Shown: positions 34,388-46,881 of the stretch, piece by piece
Position numbering within the stretch: the stretch's first letter is position 1
Layout of the letters: each line of letters begins with the position of its first letter
NCBI RefSeq assembly: GCF_000516985.1
Contig: NW_006917093.1
Location: 4,030,001 to 4,094,000 of the forward strand
Length of the DNA: 64,000 nucleotides
Direction of reading: 5' to 3'
DNA from: Pestalotiopsis fici W106-1
Lineage: Eukaryota; Ascomycota; Sordariomycetes; Amphisphaeriales; Sporocadaceae
Translations under genes and position numbers: made by a program
The notes under the pieces: generated by a model
Seen by the model: only the letters and a program-made list of their open reading frames with translations
Databases searched by the model: none
What the model was told of the DNA's origin: nothing

Positions 34388-36813
34388 CTACATCAACGCG
34401 CACTTGCCGACGTCGATACCGTAACTTGCCTGGCACTGCTCGAGGTAGCCAGCCTCTTCTGCAGAACCGTTGAGATTGTTATGAGGTCGGACGAGTCCTG
34501 TAATCTTGATATCATGTTTGCCTTCTCCATGCCACCAACGAAGTTTCTGGATCCATGCGCGCTCTTCATCGTCGGTGCTAATCTCCCACTTGCCGCCCGA
34601 GACCTCCACGCTGACTTGATCGCGGGGGAAGTGGTATTCTGGTAAGAAAATGGTCGTGGGCTCCGTTTCTGATGTCGGCGTAGAAGAAGTCAATGACAGA
34701 TGGAAGACGCAAGTCTTCAAATCGAAACCATAAGAGGTCTGTGTGCCGCTTATGACGATTGGAGCTGGACGAACAAAGGCTTCAGCGGCCCGATAGCCAG
34801 GGGCATTGGTGAGTTCAGGATTCAGACTGGGTGGCTTTGATGAAATGGACGGGTTAGTCAGGGTGCGCTTGAGATTTCCAGGAGTGACGGAGGCTTCATC
34901 GTCTACCTCGGGTCTAACTTGGGTCGCGGCTGTCTTCAAGAAGCTTGATTGCGACGTATTCCCATCTGGCGTTCGAGGTACTGACGGCATCGGGAGGGTT
35001 TGATCGTCGAGGGAAAAGATGGAGAGGTCCTCGCCGTTCCACAGATCGCCACGGACATGATCATTCTAGCTCACGGTCAGAAAGATCAAGACAAAAGTGC
35101 TAATTGAATACTTACTTGCGTATCATAGAGCCACAGAGTATAGCCGTCGAGCTCAGCCCCCTCAACTGCGTAATGATTGGCATCCATGGCGGCAGATTGA
35201 CTGGAGTAATCTCCCGTCTTGTAAGCATTCTTTTCATCCATGTCGTAAGGAATTCCAAACTCGCTCATCAACACGGGATGCTTTCCCATGTAGTCTAAGC
35301 ACTCCTTTTTCATAGCAGCCATTTGATCTCTGAAGCAATTTCGAATTGCAGTTTCCCCGACCTTGATGGCAAATGCGGGATGCAGATATCGACCACGTAA
35401 TATACCAAGGACATCGACGTTCCATGTCCGGTTCCACTTCTTCGTCATGAGGGTGATTCCGTCGTAGAAGTGGGGAGTATAGACCATCTTGGGATCATCA
35501 TCAGCAGTTCCCTTGATGGATGGGGGTACTTCAAAAACTGGAGGCTGGCACAGCATGATGGCATCGGGATGCTGAGCGCGGACGGTGTCGCGATACAGCC
35601 GATAGTGCTCCATGTAGTAGGTATTCGTGAACTTTTCATGATCGAGCACATCGCCAGTGCGTGGGTTCTTGGCGAAATAGTCTTTCTTCAGTAGCACATC
35701 TTTGGTAGGATCCCAGACTCCGTGCTGGGCCCACAAGCATTCGCCCAGCTTCCAGCCAGGGTCGCGCGTCCAGCCATACCTCGAGTCGTCGTAGTCAGCA
35801 GGCAACCAGGCAATCTCTCCGTGAGGGTCAATGAGCGACCGTCCTACTTTGTATGGTCCTAGGCCGCCCATATCCCACGTGTCAACCTCACAAGCTCTTC
35901 CAGAACCGGTAAGAATGGCCTGCCATATTGTCGGTGCCGTGCCCTTCTTGAGGGCTTGCTCTTTCGGAATTACGCTCAAGTCTGCGTTCCCTATAATGCC
36001 TCGGTTTGGCTCATTCAAAGACTCCCAGCCAAAGATGACATCGTTGAGGATCCCACCCGCCTCCTTGAGTCGTTTTGCAACGTGGGAGATGGCGCCCAGG
36101 TAGTGGCCAGTCAAGAAATCTTGAATATTGAGACCATTTATTATAGCTTTCGGCGCAAAGTCTCTACCGCCAAAGAAGAGAGTAAACACTGTTGCCGCCG
36201 CAAGACGGTAGTAGTTGGTCGACCATATCATTTTTGGAAAATTTTCTGGTTCGGGGTATGTATTGTGTACTATAGCAGCCTCCGTTGCTGCAAAGCTTTG
36301 GGGGTTCAAACCGCAGGCGTACAATGTCCACATGGGGGCGCCCGAACCGCCGCAGTATCGAGACCACTGGTTAACATACGAGTTAGCAGGAGTAATCATG
36401 CCGGGGGAGGCTGATGCAATATTACTGACCACATCCTGATGCGGATCCATAAAGATGTAGAAGCCGTAGTCCTTGGCCTCGCGGAGCACGTCGATGGTGT
36501 GCTGTATCCATACTTCGTCGTACTTGCCGGGCCCGGCAGACTCGACCGCCTCCCAGGTAAAGACGTAGCGGATGGTGTTGTACCCATAGCGCTTCAGCCT
36601 CGAGAAGTGAATGTGTGCATCCTCTTTGCGGAACGGCCGGCCGTGAAACTTGACATTGTCGCCGTCAAAGAAGTCGTCGACGATATGCGACGGAACGTCT
36701 GGGGTGCTTGGCAGCTTCGCATCGCCGGCAACATTTATGCCGCGCAGGAGGACATGTCTGCCGTGATTGTCTCTAAATTGACCATCTTCAATGGTCAGTC
36801 GAAGGGTAGACAT
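34388..36813 (-). CDS. EGH1: GH5 (subfamily 12-like) steryl/ceramide beta-glucosidase
   Basis: Two exons (36813-35116 and 35065-34388) around a 51-base intron encode 791 residues. The nearest known enzymes are yeast Egh1 (ergosteryl-beta-glucosidase) and Cryptococcus EGCrP1/2, which remove glucose from ergosteryl glucoside or glucosylceramide. The N-terminal 'HVLLRGINVAGDAKLP' and 'NTIRYVFTWEAVE' blocks are typical of this subfamily. The catalytic acid/base is Glu268 in 'WESLNEPNRG' and the nucleophile is Glu518 in 'MSEFGIPYD'. Exon 2 carries the C-terminal beta-sandwich part found in these enzymes. I chose the ATG at 36813 because it starts directly before the conserved domain; an in-frame ATG at 36942 would add 43 unremarkable residues. 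No signal peptide, as expected for an internal enzyme. Confidence 0.9.
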
Positions 36814-37251
36814 AGCCGTCGCGGCAACAGTGTATACGGCAGGCAAATGTAGGGGTTGTGTCGTGCTGTTGCTGGAGTTAGTTGTCTTGTTATCAACAGA
36901 AGGCGTATATGCATTGCCAGAGCATATCAGGTACACATGCACTGGATGACGTCTAACTTACTGTACCGAGTGTACGTTGCCAGCGGCGGGTTCCGGGGGC
37001 CGATAAGATACCGAGAGCGCTGATGATTACTATGTACAGGCGACAGCACAGGCGTCTAAAAGTATCACCTGCACTAAGGGCCTATGTACTCTACCCAAGA
37101 GTCCAAGACACTTCAAGCGTTCAGACACGGTCAGTTGATACGAAGCATGTATTCGCAGGTACGTTGCGTATTCTGGTAGAAACCAAGAGACTAGAGAATA
37201 ATCAAAGCCTCAAAAAGTCCAATGAATAAAGACGACAAGAGTTTATAAAGT
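36814..37251. other. Intergenic region upstream of the GH5 gene
   Basis: This holds the GH5 promoter and leader and the 3' end of the small minus-strand gene at 37252. Nothing else is supported. Confidence 0.5.
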
Positions 37252-37584
37252 CTAAATTGGATTTTCTAGAGACCAGAGTTGACGGACGGCAATATGCTTA
37301 AATAGAGCTTCAGACCGCTGTTGATGCACCGCGACTTTGTATGCATTCGTCGGCCCAAGCAGATTTATTAGCTGGAGGCGTTGCTGATCCCTGCAGAGGG
37401 TGGGGTCATTGAACCGGAGTTTAACCAAAGCTTCCTGACCCAGTTCAATCATTGATGTTTCTTCGGCCGCCCGCCAGCGACTCAGGAACACACGCTGATT
37501 CCATTGGTGCACACACTCTCCATACTGGCCCCTCAACCTCTCCCAGGCACCGCCGCCGCCATCTTTTTTGAGGGTGGATGACAT
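37252..37584 (-). CDS. Hypothetical 110-residue protein
   Basis: An intronless frame starts at ATG 37584 with 'MSSTLKKDGGGG' and codes for 110 residues. The sequence is rich in Trp, Arg and Gln ('WERLRGQYGE', 'FLSRWRAAEE') and looks alpha-helical. No signal peptide or membrane helix is seen and I do not recognise the family. The start lies 321 bases from the divergent SKI3 start, so the two may share a promoter region. The coding-like composition and the absence of a better frame support it, but it has no domain evidence. Confidence 0.45.
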   Translation of the reverse strand: MSSTLKKDGGGGAWERLRGQYGECVHQWNQRVFLSRWRAAEETSMIELGQEALVKLRFNDPTLCRDQQRLQLINLLGPTNAYKVAVHQQRSEALFKHIAVRQLWSLENPI

Positions 37585-37905
37585 TCTGAAGCCAAGCCGC
37601 AATCGTCTTCTATTAGTCAAATGATGAGCGCATGAGCTCAACCAGGGCTACCCACCTATTCTACCTACATACCGGGTACAGTGCGTCGCCGTCCCTGTCT
37701 AAAACAAATCGCAACATACTACCGCAAAGCCTGGCCGCTTCAACCAATCGACGACCACATTCACCCTGCCTGCACTTTTGATGGAGCTACTCTGGTAGAC
37801 TCTCAGCCCGGCTCAAACCTCGCAAGGACTTACAAGACTTGTCATCGTCGGGGAATGATCACGCGTGCCTCTTAGTGCTCGATTATCCCCTCCGCCAGCA
37901 ACATC

Positions 37906-40900
37906 ATGTCGAGCACGGCCAAGCAGCTCAAAGCTGTCCGTGAGCTGGTCAAGCGAAAGCAGTGGGATGACGTTTTGGACCAAGCCCAAAGCATCATCAA
38001 AGATGACCCAAAGAGTTTCCACGCGTACGTTTTCTCGTCTCTCACATCTTGAATTACCATAAACTCGTGCTTGATACTCATCTTTCACAGATATGTCTTT
38101 CTCGGTTTTGCATCGGCTGAGAAGAACAAAGTAGAGGATGCTGAGAAGGCCTATGAAGCTGCTGGCCGCCTGAAGCCTTCAGACCCACAGCCCTGGCAAG
38201 GCTTGATCAAACTCTATGAGAAGCAGGGTGCTACCAAGATCGCAAAGTACCACCAGGCTGCACTGAAACTTGCTGCCGTCTTTCACGAGCAGGATGACAT
38301 GTACAGATGTCAAGATGTGATTGACAAATTTGTCGATTTCGCCAATGCCCACGGCACTCGGGCTCAGTATGTTGATGCATTGGCTGCAATCCTGCCAGAT
38401 AGCCCGATTTATCCAGCCTTGGAAGGTCGTGTACCTCATCCGGCCAAGACATACGAGAAGATTGCCCAAATCTTGGAGACGGATGAGAAGAAGCGCATCA
38501 ACACGCTTATTGGAGAGAGGCGAACAAGGATAGGTGCAACCTTGGGCAACGTCACCATTGATGTGAATCGCGAGGTGCTGGGCCAAAGTAAGCTCGGCAA
38601 TATTTACGAGCAACTAATCAACTGGTCTACCGATGACGACATAAGACGCCAGTACGAAGAGAAGCTCCTGCGATTCCGATACGACCGGCTCGTGGTTTTC
38701 CCGCCAGGTCCTGAAAAGGAGGCGGAGCTTGCTATAGTACAAAAACTTGCCGGCGACATGGTCATAATAGATCATCCTTTCAGACTTGCCTGGGATATTG
38801 CGGTAAACTGGCAAGACAACAAGGAGATTCGTGATTGGGATGTCAATGTTCTGAATGGATATTGCTCCCACTTCCCAGAGAGTGACCTTTACAAGGTTCT
38901 CACAGCTTTCATGACCAGCAGTATTTCTCCTTTCCCCAAGAAACCTGCGTCGGATCCTGCGCCTGCCCAGTCAGAAGGCGACGCCGATTCCAGTGAGGAT
39001 GATGAGGAAGGAGGTGCACCTACGTCCATCATTCCATTTACGGAAGCTGATCGATTGTCCATGATGGAAGATGGTGTTGAATCTACCGATTCGCTCCTTG
39101 CGTATCGCTTGATTGGAGAGTATTATCAGCACCTCGAAGAGCATGAGCGCAACGTCGAACTCATGCGCAAGGCCATGCAGGTCATGGTCGATCTGACCAA
39201 CAAAATCGGAAAAGTCTTCCTGCAAACCAACCAGGCGTTTATGTTGCATCTAGGTACAGCTCTGGTGTTTTATCAGTCGCCGAGGAATCATGGCGAGGCG
39301 AAATTTCTGTTCGATAAGGTTCTCGAAGTGGATGCCTCTTCCACAGCTGCACAGATTGGAGTTGGTCTCATCTACGAGGAGGAAGAGGAATACGACTCGG
39401 CCATTGACTTTCTCGAGCGAGCACTTCAAAGAGACGGCACCAATCTACGCGTCAGGGCCGAAGTTGCATGGCTTTATGCTCTGAAGGGCGACTACACTCG
39501 ATGCAAGGCAGACCTCGAGTCTGTCCTTGAAGCAATGTCTGCAAAGAATGCCGTGTCCAACGAGCTCCTTGCACAAACGCAACATCGCCTTGGTGTATGT
39601 GTATGGAACCTGGATACATCAAAGGCTGCAAGAAAGAGCCGTTCGGGAGCCTATGCGTACTTCCTTGAAGCTCTCAAGAGTGATTTCAGCTACGCGCCTG
39701 CATACACAAGTCTAGGAATCTACTATGCCGAGTATGCCAAGGACAAGAAACGTGCGAGAAGGTGCTTCCTGAAGGCCGTTGAGCTATCTTCAGCCGAGGT
39801 CCTGTCTGCTGAGCGTCTGGCACGATCCTTTGCTGATGATAGCGACTGGGATCGTGTCGAACTAGTTGCCCAGCGTGTGGTTGACTCTGGAAAGGTGCGT
39901 CCTCCACCAGGGTCCAAGAGAAAGGGCATCAGCTGGCCCTTTTCTGCTCTTGGTGTGGCAGAATTAAACAAACAAGACTATGCAAAGTCCATTGTTTCCT
40001 TCCAATCCGCTCTACGCATGTCACCAAACGACTACCATTCATGGGTTGGGCTCGGCGAAAGTTATGCCAGCGCTGGGAGGTTCATTGCAGCGACCAAAGC
40101 AATTCTCAATGCACAAAAGCTCGAGGCATCGCTCGATGACGGTTCAGTGGGCGATACGTGGTTTGCTAAATACATGCTTGCTAATGTCAAGCGCGAAATT
40201 GGAGAATACGACGATGCTATTGTTCTTTACCAAGACGTGACTAAGACTCGGCCCAATGAAGCAGGCGTCGTGGTTGCACTGATGCAGACCTTGGTTGAAA
40301 GCGGCCTGGACAGTATTGAAAAGGGATTTTTTGGCAAAGCAGTCGAGCTGGCTCAAGAAACGATTTCTTTTGCCTTGACTGTCGATCCCGAAGTGTCAAG
40401 CACCTTTAACTTTTGGAAAGCTATCGGCGATGCCTGCTCTATCTTTTCTTCCGTTCAGGGTCGCGTTGAAGAGTTTCCCGCTGAGCAGGTTCGAAAACTG
40501 GTTGAGCTAGGCGACGACCCCGAATCTGCCTACAACGTCCTGCACGATATTGACGGTGTTGGTAAAGATGTAGTTCTCGCAAAGGGATTATTTCCCGAAG
40601 ATGAGAAGCTCGGCGTCGATCTTACACGAAGTCTTCATGCATCGATTCTCGCGCACAAACGAGCTGTACATTTGTCCGCTCAAGATGTGCACGCACAGGC
40701 TGTCGCCTACTACAATCTGGGTTGGGCAGAGCACCGGGCTCACACTTGTCTTCCGAGCGAGCTCCGATCAAAGGCCAGCAGATATCACAAGGCGGCTGTG
40801 AGATGTTTCAAGCGCGCAATCGAGCTTGAGGCAGGTAATCCTGATTTCTGGAATTCTCTAGGTGTTGTGACTAGTGAGATCAATCCCTCTGTTGCGCAGC

Positions 40901-42261
40901 ATGCTTTTGTCCGAAGTCTTCACTTGAATGAGCGAAGCCCTCATACCTGGACAAACCTCGGCGCACTAGCTCTTTTGCAAAACGACATGCAGCTGGCCAA
41001 TGAAGCATTTACTCGAGCACAGTCGAATGATCCAGACTACACACACGCCTGGCTAGGGCAAGGATTCGTAGCTCTCTTGTACGGCGATGTGCGTGAAGCC
41101 CGAGGATTGTTTACTCATGCTATGGAGATCTCGGAGTCGTCATCGTTGCTTACTCGGAGGCAATATTCCGTCTCGCTGTTTGATTACATTCTCACCGACC
41201 CGTCGAACCTCAAGGTCGTCTCTCTTGTGCAGCCGCTCTTTGCATTGGAGCAACTGAATGGGCTTGACCCGCAAAATCTAGCTTACGGTCATCTTGCCAC
41301 CCTTTTCCAGGAACGCACCAGCGACAGCCCTCGCGCAATCACCATGCTGGAAAAGGCATGTGAGGATCTAGAGGCCAACTATGAGGCCACTGAGTCGCCC
41401 ATATCGGCTGGCCGCTTTGCTCTAGCCAAGACGGACTTGGCTCGATCCTACCTTTCGGCAGGGAAATACGAAGAGGCAATCGAATGCGGAGAGGTGGCAT
41501 TGCAACTGAGTGGTGTCGATTCGGAAAGCGACCTGACCTCGGAACAGCGAAGAAAAGCTCGCTCGTCTGCTCATCTCACGGTTGGCCTGGCACAGTACTT
41601 TAATGGAGAAGTAAACGACTCGTTGACCTATTTTGAATCGGCACTCGAGGAATCAGACAATAACCCTGATGCAGTCTGTCTGTTGGCGCAAGTTCTCTGG
41701 GCTATTGGCTCGGATGAAGCACGCGAACGAGCCCGTACCCTCCTCTTTGAAGTTATTGGGGAGGATTCTACCCACGTCCAGTCAGTTCTACTCCTTGGAG
41801 TTATTGCCCTCCTGGACGAGGATGAAGAATCATTGGAAGCCGTGGTTGCGGAACTCAACACGTTGAGAACGAGTGACAAGGTGACAGATGCCGAGCACTC
41901 ACAGATTGGCCAGGTCTTGCGAGCTGTCGCGGCGCTCTCAGCTAACAGTACGGAGAACGACGTGCTTGCTCAAATGCAAAACGACGTGATGCTGCACCCT
42001 CACATGCCCCACGGTTGGTCCATGCTCGCCAATTCGTCTGGCGAGGAGTACCCGGCCGAGGTAGCGCTCAAGGTGGCAACCAAGGCCATTCCGCCCCGAG
42101 GTGAGCTCGGAGCCGCGGAGCTGGCCAGCGCGTACGCTGGTACGGCCAGAGCCGCCGATGCTCAAGTGTCTATTGTGATTGCACCATGGATCAACAATGG
42201 TTGGGACAGCCTTAATGATGCAGTCGCAGGGTTGTCGAAGACATGGACATTAGCAAGGTAG
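37906..42261 (+). CDS. SKI3: Ski complex TPR subunit Ski3
   Basis: Two exons (37906-38024 and 38091-42261) encode 1,429 residues; yeast Ski3 is 1,432. Ski3 is the TPR scaffold of the Ski2-Ski3-Ski8 complex, which feeds mRNA to the cytoplasmic exosome for 3'-5' decay and acts in non-stop and other mRNA surveillance. The N-terminus 'KAVRELVKRKQWDDVLDQAQ' is the first TPR helix pair. TPR units recur through the protein, for example 'VFLGFASAEKNKVEDAEKAY', 'AQIGVGLIYEEEEEYDSAID' and 'PHTWTNLGALALLQNDMQLA'. An acidic loop with 'DADSSEDDEEGG' lies near residue 310. The 66-base intron starts GTACGT and splits the second TPR codon after 39 residues. Confidence 0.95.
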
Positions 42262-42854
42262 CTCGAAATCTTGATGGATTACAAAATCATTTTGAAACAT
42301 GACGGATCGAATTCATAGCTGGGTTCTACATCTTGAGGTCAGATACAACCTCGATCAATTAATTCGTTGTTGTTGCTGTTGTTGTTCCCAGCATGTAATG
42401 AGACATGAGGAATCCGAGTCCAGGAGGTTTGCCATTGCATGGTTGGGCGTTGAAAAAAAGTTTAGTAGGATAGAGTGAAAATAGAAAAGAAGAATAAGTG
42501 CAGTTGCCTCCGAGGCCATGAATCATATGAATCATACTCATCCTTTCACAATGGCCAAACATGACAGTAAATAGTGCATAGTTCGACTTTTGGTACGTAG
42601 CACATATTCCAGTTTCTCAGTATGACTGACTCGAGAAAACCCACCCATTACTAGCCTCACAGTGTACAGCAACCAAGAAGACCGCCTCGTCCCCCACCAA
42701 GCAAGCACCATGACAAACAACAACAATGAGGCAAACGACGACGAGACCCACGATGGGCTGGAAAATTTTTCAATTAATCCACAATGATTCCATGTAACGC
42801 ATTAACGACAACTTCTCTCAACAAGCGTTGAAGCAATTCAAGCGTTTCATCATC
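42262..42854. other. Intergenic region between SKI3 and tRNA-Arg
   Basis: This contains the SKI3 3' untranslated region, a GTT-repeat-like stretch at about 42363-42387 and the 5' flank of the tRNA gene. No protein gene is supported. Confidence 0.5.
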
Positions 42855-42964
42855 GGTCCGTTGGCAGAATTGGCATTGCGTCTGACTACGAGGCATTCTC
42901 TTCTCAAGAAGAGTTGTAATCAGTTGACATCAGGAGATTCTGGGTTCGATCCCCAGGCGGACCT
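42855..42964 (+). tRNA. tRNA-Arg(ACG) with a 37-base intron
   Basis: The acceptor stem pairs 42855-42861 with 42957-42963, including one G-T pair. The D arm carries the A box. The anticodon stem pairs 42881-42885 with 42930-42934, and the anticodon ACG is at 42888-42890. The variable loop is 42935-42939, and the T arm is 42940-42956 with B box GGTTCGATCCC. The intron, 42892-42928, sits at the canonical position after base 37. It contains a 7-bp hairpin (42898-42904 with 42907-42913). The mature anticodon and variable regions closely resemble yeast tRNA-Arg(ACG). A T5 run at 42964-42968 is the Pol III stop. It would decode CGU, CGC and CGA after A34-to-inosine editing. Confidence 0.93.
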
Positions 42965-42968
42965 TTTT
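42964..42968 (+). terminator. Pol III terminator of tRNA-Arg
   Basis: A run of five T directly follows the acceptor strand, the standard RNA polymerase III stop. Confidence 0.8.
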
Positions 42969-43058
42969 GCGATGCGTATGGTGTGGGTATCGTGATAATT
43001 TTTGTTGTTTTGACGTTGGAGGTGCCCAACACCCTGCCTACCCTGCTTGTTCTTTGTC

Positions 43059-44803
43059 TCACGCACAAACCCAACTGTCCATCTGGAGAGGATCGTGCTC
43101 GCCGCCTAGATACGTGCTATTCAGAGGCCAGCGGCAATGGCGATGTGTATAAGAAATCCCGTGGTCAACGCTGTCATTTACAAACTTTGTGCCAATCATT
43201 GATTCGGGCGCAGTTCCCTTCTCGACCCAGTCTACAACGGCCGCCAGGACGTTTTGTTTTGCGTCAAAGGGGATGCCTTTTGACGGTGCATTGCCACCTT
43301 GGCCGAGAACCCACGCGCCTGGTCCGCTGTTGCAGTGGTTCATACCTGGGATGCGAAACAGCCGGTAGAAGTTGTCCAGCTGCTCCGGCGCGTATTGCAT
43401 GCCGGTAGCTAGGTGCTCATAAAATCTCAGAGAATTGAAGCTGGTGATTTGCTGATCCTGCAGGCCGTGGAATGTCAGCAGCTTGCCAGACGCGCCTTCA
43501 AAGGCGGCGAGCGATGATGGCCAAGTCTCGATGCCGGCAGGGTTCTTGTCATGGGCAATTAATGCATCATCAATATTGTAGCTCGCGGGGTCCCATTCAG
43601 GGTCTTCTAGTACGACGAATCTGAGCCAGTCATACGATGGTGAGTAAGGACGCCCGGCGTATAAGCCAGTGGCGGCGAGAATTTCGCTACCAGGTTGCAT
43701 GCCAGGATAGACGAGACTTCCATTGGGCCACTTGTAGTCAGTATAGATCTTTTCCACAATATTGACTTGATCCGCATTGAGGCAGTTGCTGGTGTTGTAG
43801 CCTTGACATGAGAGCTCTTGAGCGCGAAAATGACAAAGGGTAGGATCTTCAATGATTCCATCCTTGACCCCATCAATTTCGTCACATTGCTTCAACACTT
43901 CATTGTGAATGGTCGTGTTCCAGGTAGTAGCAGAGATGAAGTTGGTGTCCGAGCTGGCTCCGGTAAGAGGAAAGAAACTTGCGCGCCAAGAGTACAGATT
44001 GTTGAAGTCAACAGCCGGAGAACCCGCCACGATGCCGTCAAAGTCGCGCGGAAACATTTCTGCCGCTTTGATGCCTTGCCGGCCGCCTAGCGAACATCCT
44101 ATGTAGTAGGATTTGCCCAGGGCCGAGTCAAAGAATTGAGCGGTAAGCTTCTTGCTGACTACAGCCGACGTGTGCAGGCTGTTGTGTCGTTAGCATTTGG
44201 ATCAATACCTCTCGACATAGGCTTGAATAACGAGCAAGAATAAAGCGACTTACGACCGCCAAGCGAAATCCGTGACCACATCTTCATTCTGGTAAAAGGC
44301 ATTCCCATACGTGCCATTGTGCCCATTGTTGGTTCCCACGGTGGCAAAGCCATTGGCCACACCATATGCAATGTCTTCATACTTGATGCCTATAATATTT
44401 GGTATTAGAAACTTGAAATGCAAGGGCGAGATTTCGCGTTTTCGCAACAGTTATGGTCTTGCTTACATCCATCTATGCCACCGTTGCCAGTAGCCAAGGT
44501 ACGACCAGTCCATTGCTCGGGTAGCCACAGCTCCAGAGTGATACTTGATCGCTTCGATGTTGGGATCGACAAGGCGACACGACACAAATCTACCGGGACA
44601 ACTTGAGAGCCGCGACTGCACGTGGCGTCGTTGTCGGGAAACGTCAGGTTGGTGCCGGCGGGCACATACTGGAGCTGCGTCCTGGTCGAGTTCCAGATAC
44701 TGGCCTCTGGTGCAAAGGAAAGACAAGTTGACTCGAATGTTTGGTTCCCGAGCGCCACAGCCCCGACAGCTGCGACGGCCAGAATCAGAGACGACGCATT
44801 CAT
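43059..44803 (-). CDS. Secreted tannase / feruloyl esterase family enzyme
   Basis: Three exons (44803-44467, 44389-44254, 44178-43059) join in phase to give 530 residues. Family members hydrolyse feruloyl or galloyl esters in plant material outside the cell. A signal peptide of about 19 residues ('LILAVAAVGAVALG') starts the protein. The nucleophile is Ser187 in 'GCSLGGRQG'; the preceding Cys186 and the Cys in 'NHC' near the C-terminus form the disulphide typical of this family. 'PRDFDGIVAGSPA' follows the nucleophile, and 'HGLQDQ' and 'GMNHCNSGPG' should hold the catalytic Asp region and His. Several N-glycosylation sequons are visible. Tannase and feruloyl esterase cannot be separated by eye. 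It ends 94 bases from the tRNA-Arg gene. Confidence 0.92.
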
Positions 44804-46047
44804 ACCTAATGTAGGTATTTGTCGGCAGTTTCCCGTGTAGTTGGACTATGCAGTAATTCCTTTTCTGTTTCGTGGCTCTCAATCACACAAGTGTTTTTCT
44901 CCTATTTCGTGCCATTAATGGCTCTTGCCAAGAAGTAATCAACACCATGTGCTTGGCAACGACCCCGCGTGGTACAGAACCCATCAGTCTCGTTCGTGCC
45001 CATCCATGCTTGGGGATCGGGTAGATGAGCCGAATGCAAGAAGTCATTTCTTTTCTTGACCCCAATTGCGATGCATGCACGTAGCAGGGGTCAGCAAGCG
45101 ATTGCTACTCGAATCGGGAATATCCTTTCGCACAATTGATTTTTGTGTCGGGCTGGATTTAACAATCAGATTGCTGCAACTGCATTGCAAATGCCAGTAT
45201 ACTCTTCAGAAAGACGCAGCTCTGCTAATGCGCAGGCATTTTCCATGAAATGGCAAATCATGTTCATGATAGGCCGGCGCTGCATAAGCTTGTGGTTGCA
45301 TACAGTGAGTGATGCAAGCTGGCAGTGTCTTGTAGAATGTCCACTGAACTTCTGCAAACTTTGCCAGGAACAATCACGACAGAGATATTGCACGCGCTCG
45401 TCCGTCTAAAGTAAATGAATGAACCTAGAAAATTGCAAGAAAGTGGTGCGAAGCTCAGTATCCTCCTCATTGTGCACATTGTGAAAAGACCGAATTGTCC
45501 GGTCTCCCCGAACTGCTTAGGAATGCTTTTTTTTTTTTTTTTTTACTATAGTCGCAACTCGCTGCTGGTGGGGCACTAGTTGCAAACATGTACCAGTACT
45601 GTGACCTCATCTGCGTACCAAACTTGCAATTTTCTTCCATGCATCATCTTGACTTGTCGGAGAGGAAGTGGCCCGTGAGAACCAATTGAGGATGTATACA
45701 TGATATACCATGTTACCTAAGTGAATATTTGGGTAATGAATTGATTGCGCATTGTGAGTGGTGTGGAAAATAGTAGCCCATACTTGCACCAACACCCGTC
45801 CTAGCTGAGCCCCCCACGCCATAGTGTATAACGGACTCGAATGAGGTCACTACCAAACCTAGTATTTCCCCAATGCACGTTTCATTCATAGGTGGATGCC
45901 TTGCGGAAACTAGTATACGGAGATCATCCTCGGACAAATACTGACAGAGCACAGGATAAAATGTCCGCTCTATAAATTGCTTGGTACTTGACGATTTTGT
46001 GTCCAACCCAACTGCTTCATTCCTTTCACGATATTGCGACAGCAGAA
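44804..46047. other. Intergenic region between the esterase and the NmrA-like gene
   Basis: This is a divergent region of 1.2 kb with no supported gene. An 18-base T run lies at 45527-45544. Both flanks should hold promoters. Confidence 0.5.
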
Positions 46048-46881
46048 ATGATGGAAAATTCAAGTCTTCAAACCACTATTGCTTTTTTAGGAGCAACAGG
46101 GCGAACCGGTAGCGCTACACTTGGACCGCTCCTCGCAAATAAGGACAAGCACGTACAACTACGAACATACGTACGGTCCAAAGCCAAGCTCCTCCGCCTG
46201 CTTCCGGAGATAGAAAATGATTCATCCGTCGAGATACGCGAGGGTCAGCTGGACAATGTCAAGAACCTGACAGAATGTTTTCGCGGAGCCAGTATCATCA
46301 TCTGCACCGTGGGGGAAAATCAAAACATTCCCGGTCTGTGTACACTCCAGGGCGCCGCAAGATGTATTGTCGCTGCCCTCACCACTCTACAAGAGGAAGA
46401 TGAGAACTGGTCCAAGCCTCGCTTCATCATGCTCTCTGCCGCCCCCGAGAACCCGCGGTTCCGAGCCGCGATGCCGGCGCCCGTTCTGTGGCTGCTCCAT
46501 ACGGCATTCTACTACTCGTACGCCGATCTGTCGGCCGCTCAGGATATACTCGCGGCTGCGCCTCAGCTCATGTCCCTACTGCTCGTCCAGCCTCCAGGAA
46601 TCGTAGAGGACGAACCCACTGGACACGAAATCTCAACCGAGTCGGTCAGAAAGACTGTGACGTATGCGGATCTGGGCAGTGCCTTTGCCGAGCTGGCCCT
46701 AGAAAGAGCCTACGATGAGCTTCATGCCGTCGGCGTCTCTAGCAAAGGCGGTGATGTATCGGGGAAATACGAATTTGAGCTGCTGTCAAGGATGGTCATA
46801 GGTCTTTTTGCCGGCTATATGCCCGGATATTGGCCCGCTAAACGCTTCATAGATCGAATTCGCGGCGCTCTTGGCTGGTAG
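46048..46881 (+). CDS. NmrA-like / atypical SDR NAD(P)-binding protein
   Basis: An intronless frame encodes 277 residues. The N-terminal Rossmann strand 'IAFLGATGRTGSATLGPLL' carries the GxxGxxG dinucleotide-binding motif of the atypical SDR/NmrA group. Further family-like parts are 'EIREGQLDNVKNLTECFRGA' and 'IIICTVGENQN', then 'FIMLSAAPENP' and a loop with 'YSYADLSAAQDILAA' and 'LLLVQPPGIVED'. These match the fold's beta strands up to a likely cofactor-only or reductase role. The substrate is unknown. Two ATGs in a row (46048, 46051) are the first in frame; upstream codons contain no ATG. Confidence 0.85.
   Translation: MMENSSLQTTIAFLGATGRTGSATLGPLLANKDKHVQLRTYVRSKAKLLRLLPEIENDSSVEIREGQLDNVKNLTECFRGASIIICTVGENQNIPGLCTLQGAARCIVAALTTLQEEDENWSKPRFIMLSAAPENPRFRAAMPAPVLWLLHTAFYYSYADLSAAQDILAAAPQLMSLLLVQPPGIVEDEPTGHEISTESVRKTVTYADLGSAFAELALERAYDELHAVGVSSKGGDVSGKYEFELLSRMVIGLFAGYMPGYWPAKRFIDRIRGALGW

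Noticed and set aside
36813..36942. Upstream in-frame ATG of the GH5 gene
   Set aside because: The extra 43 residues show no signal peptide or conservation pattern; the conserved domain starts right after the ATG at 36813.
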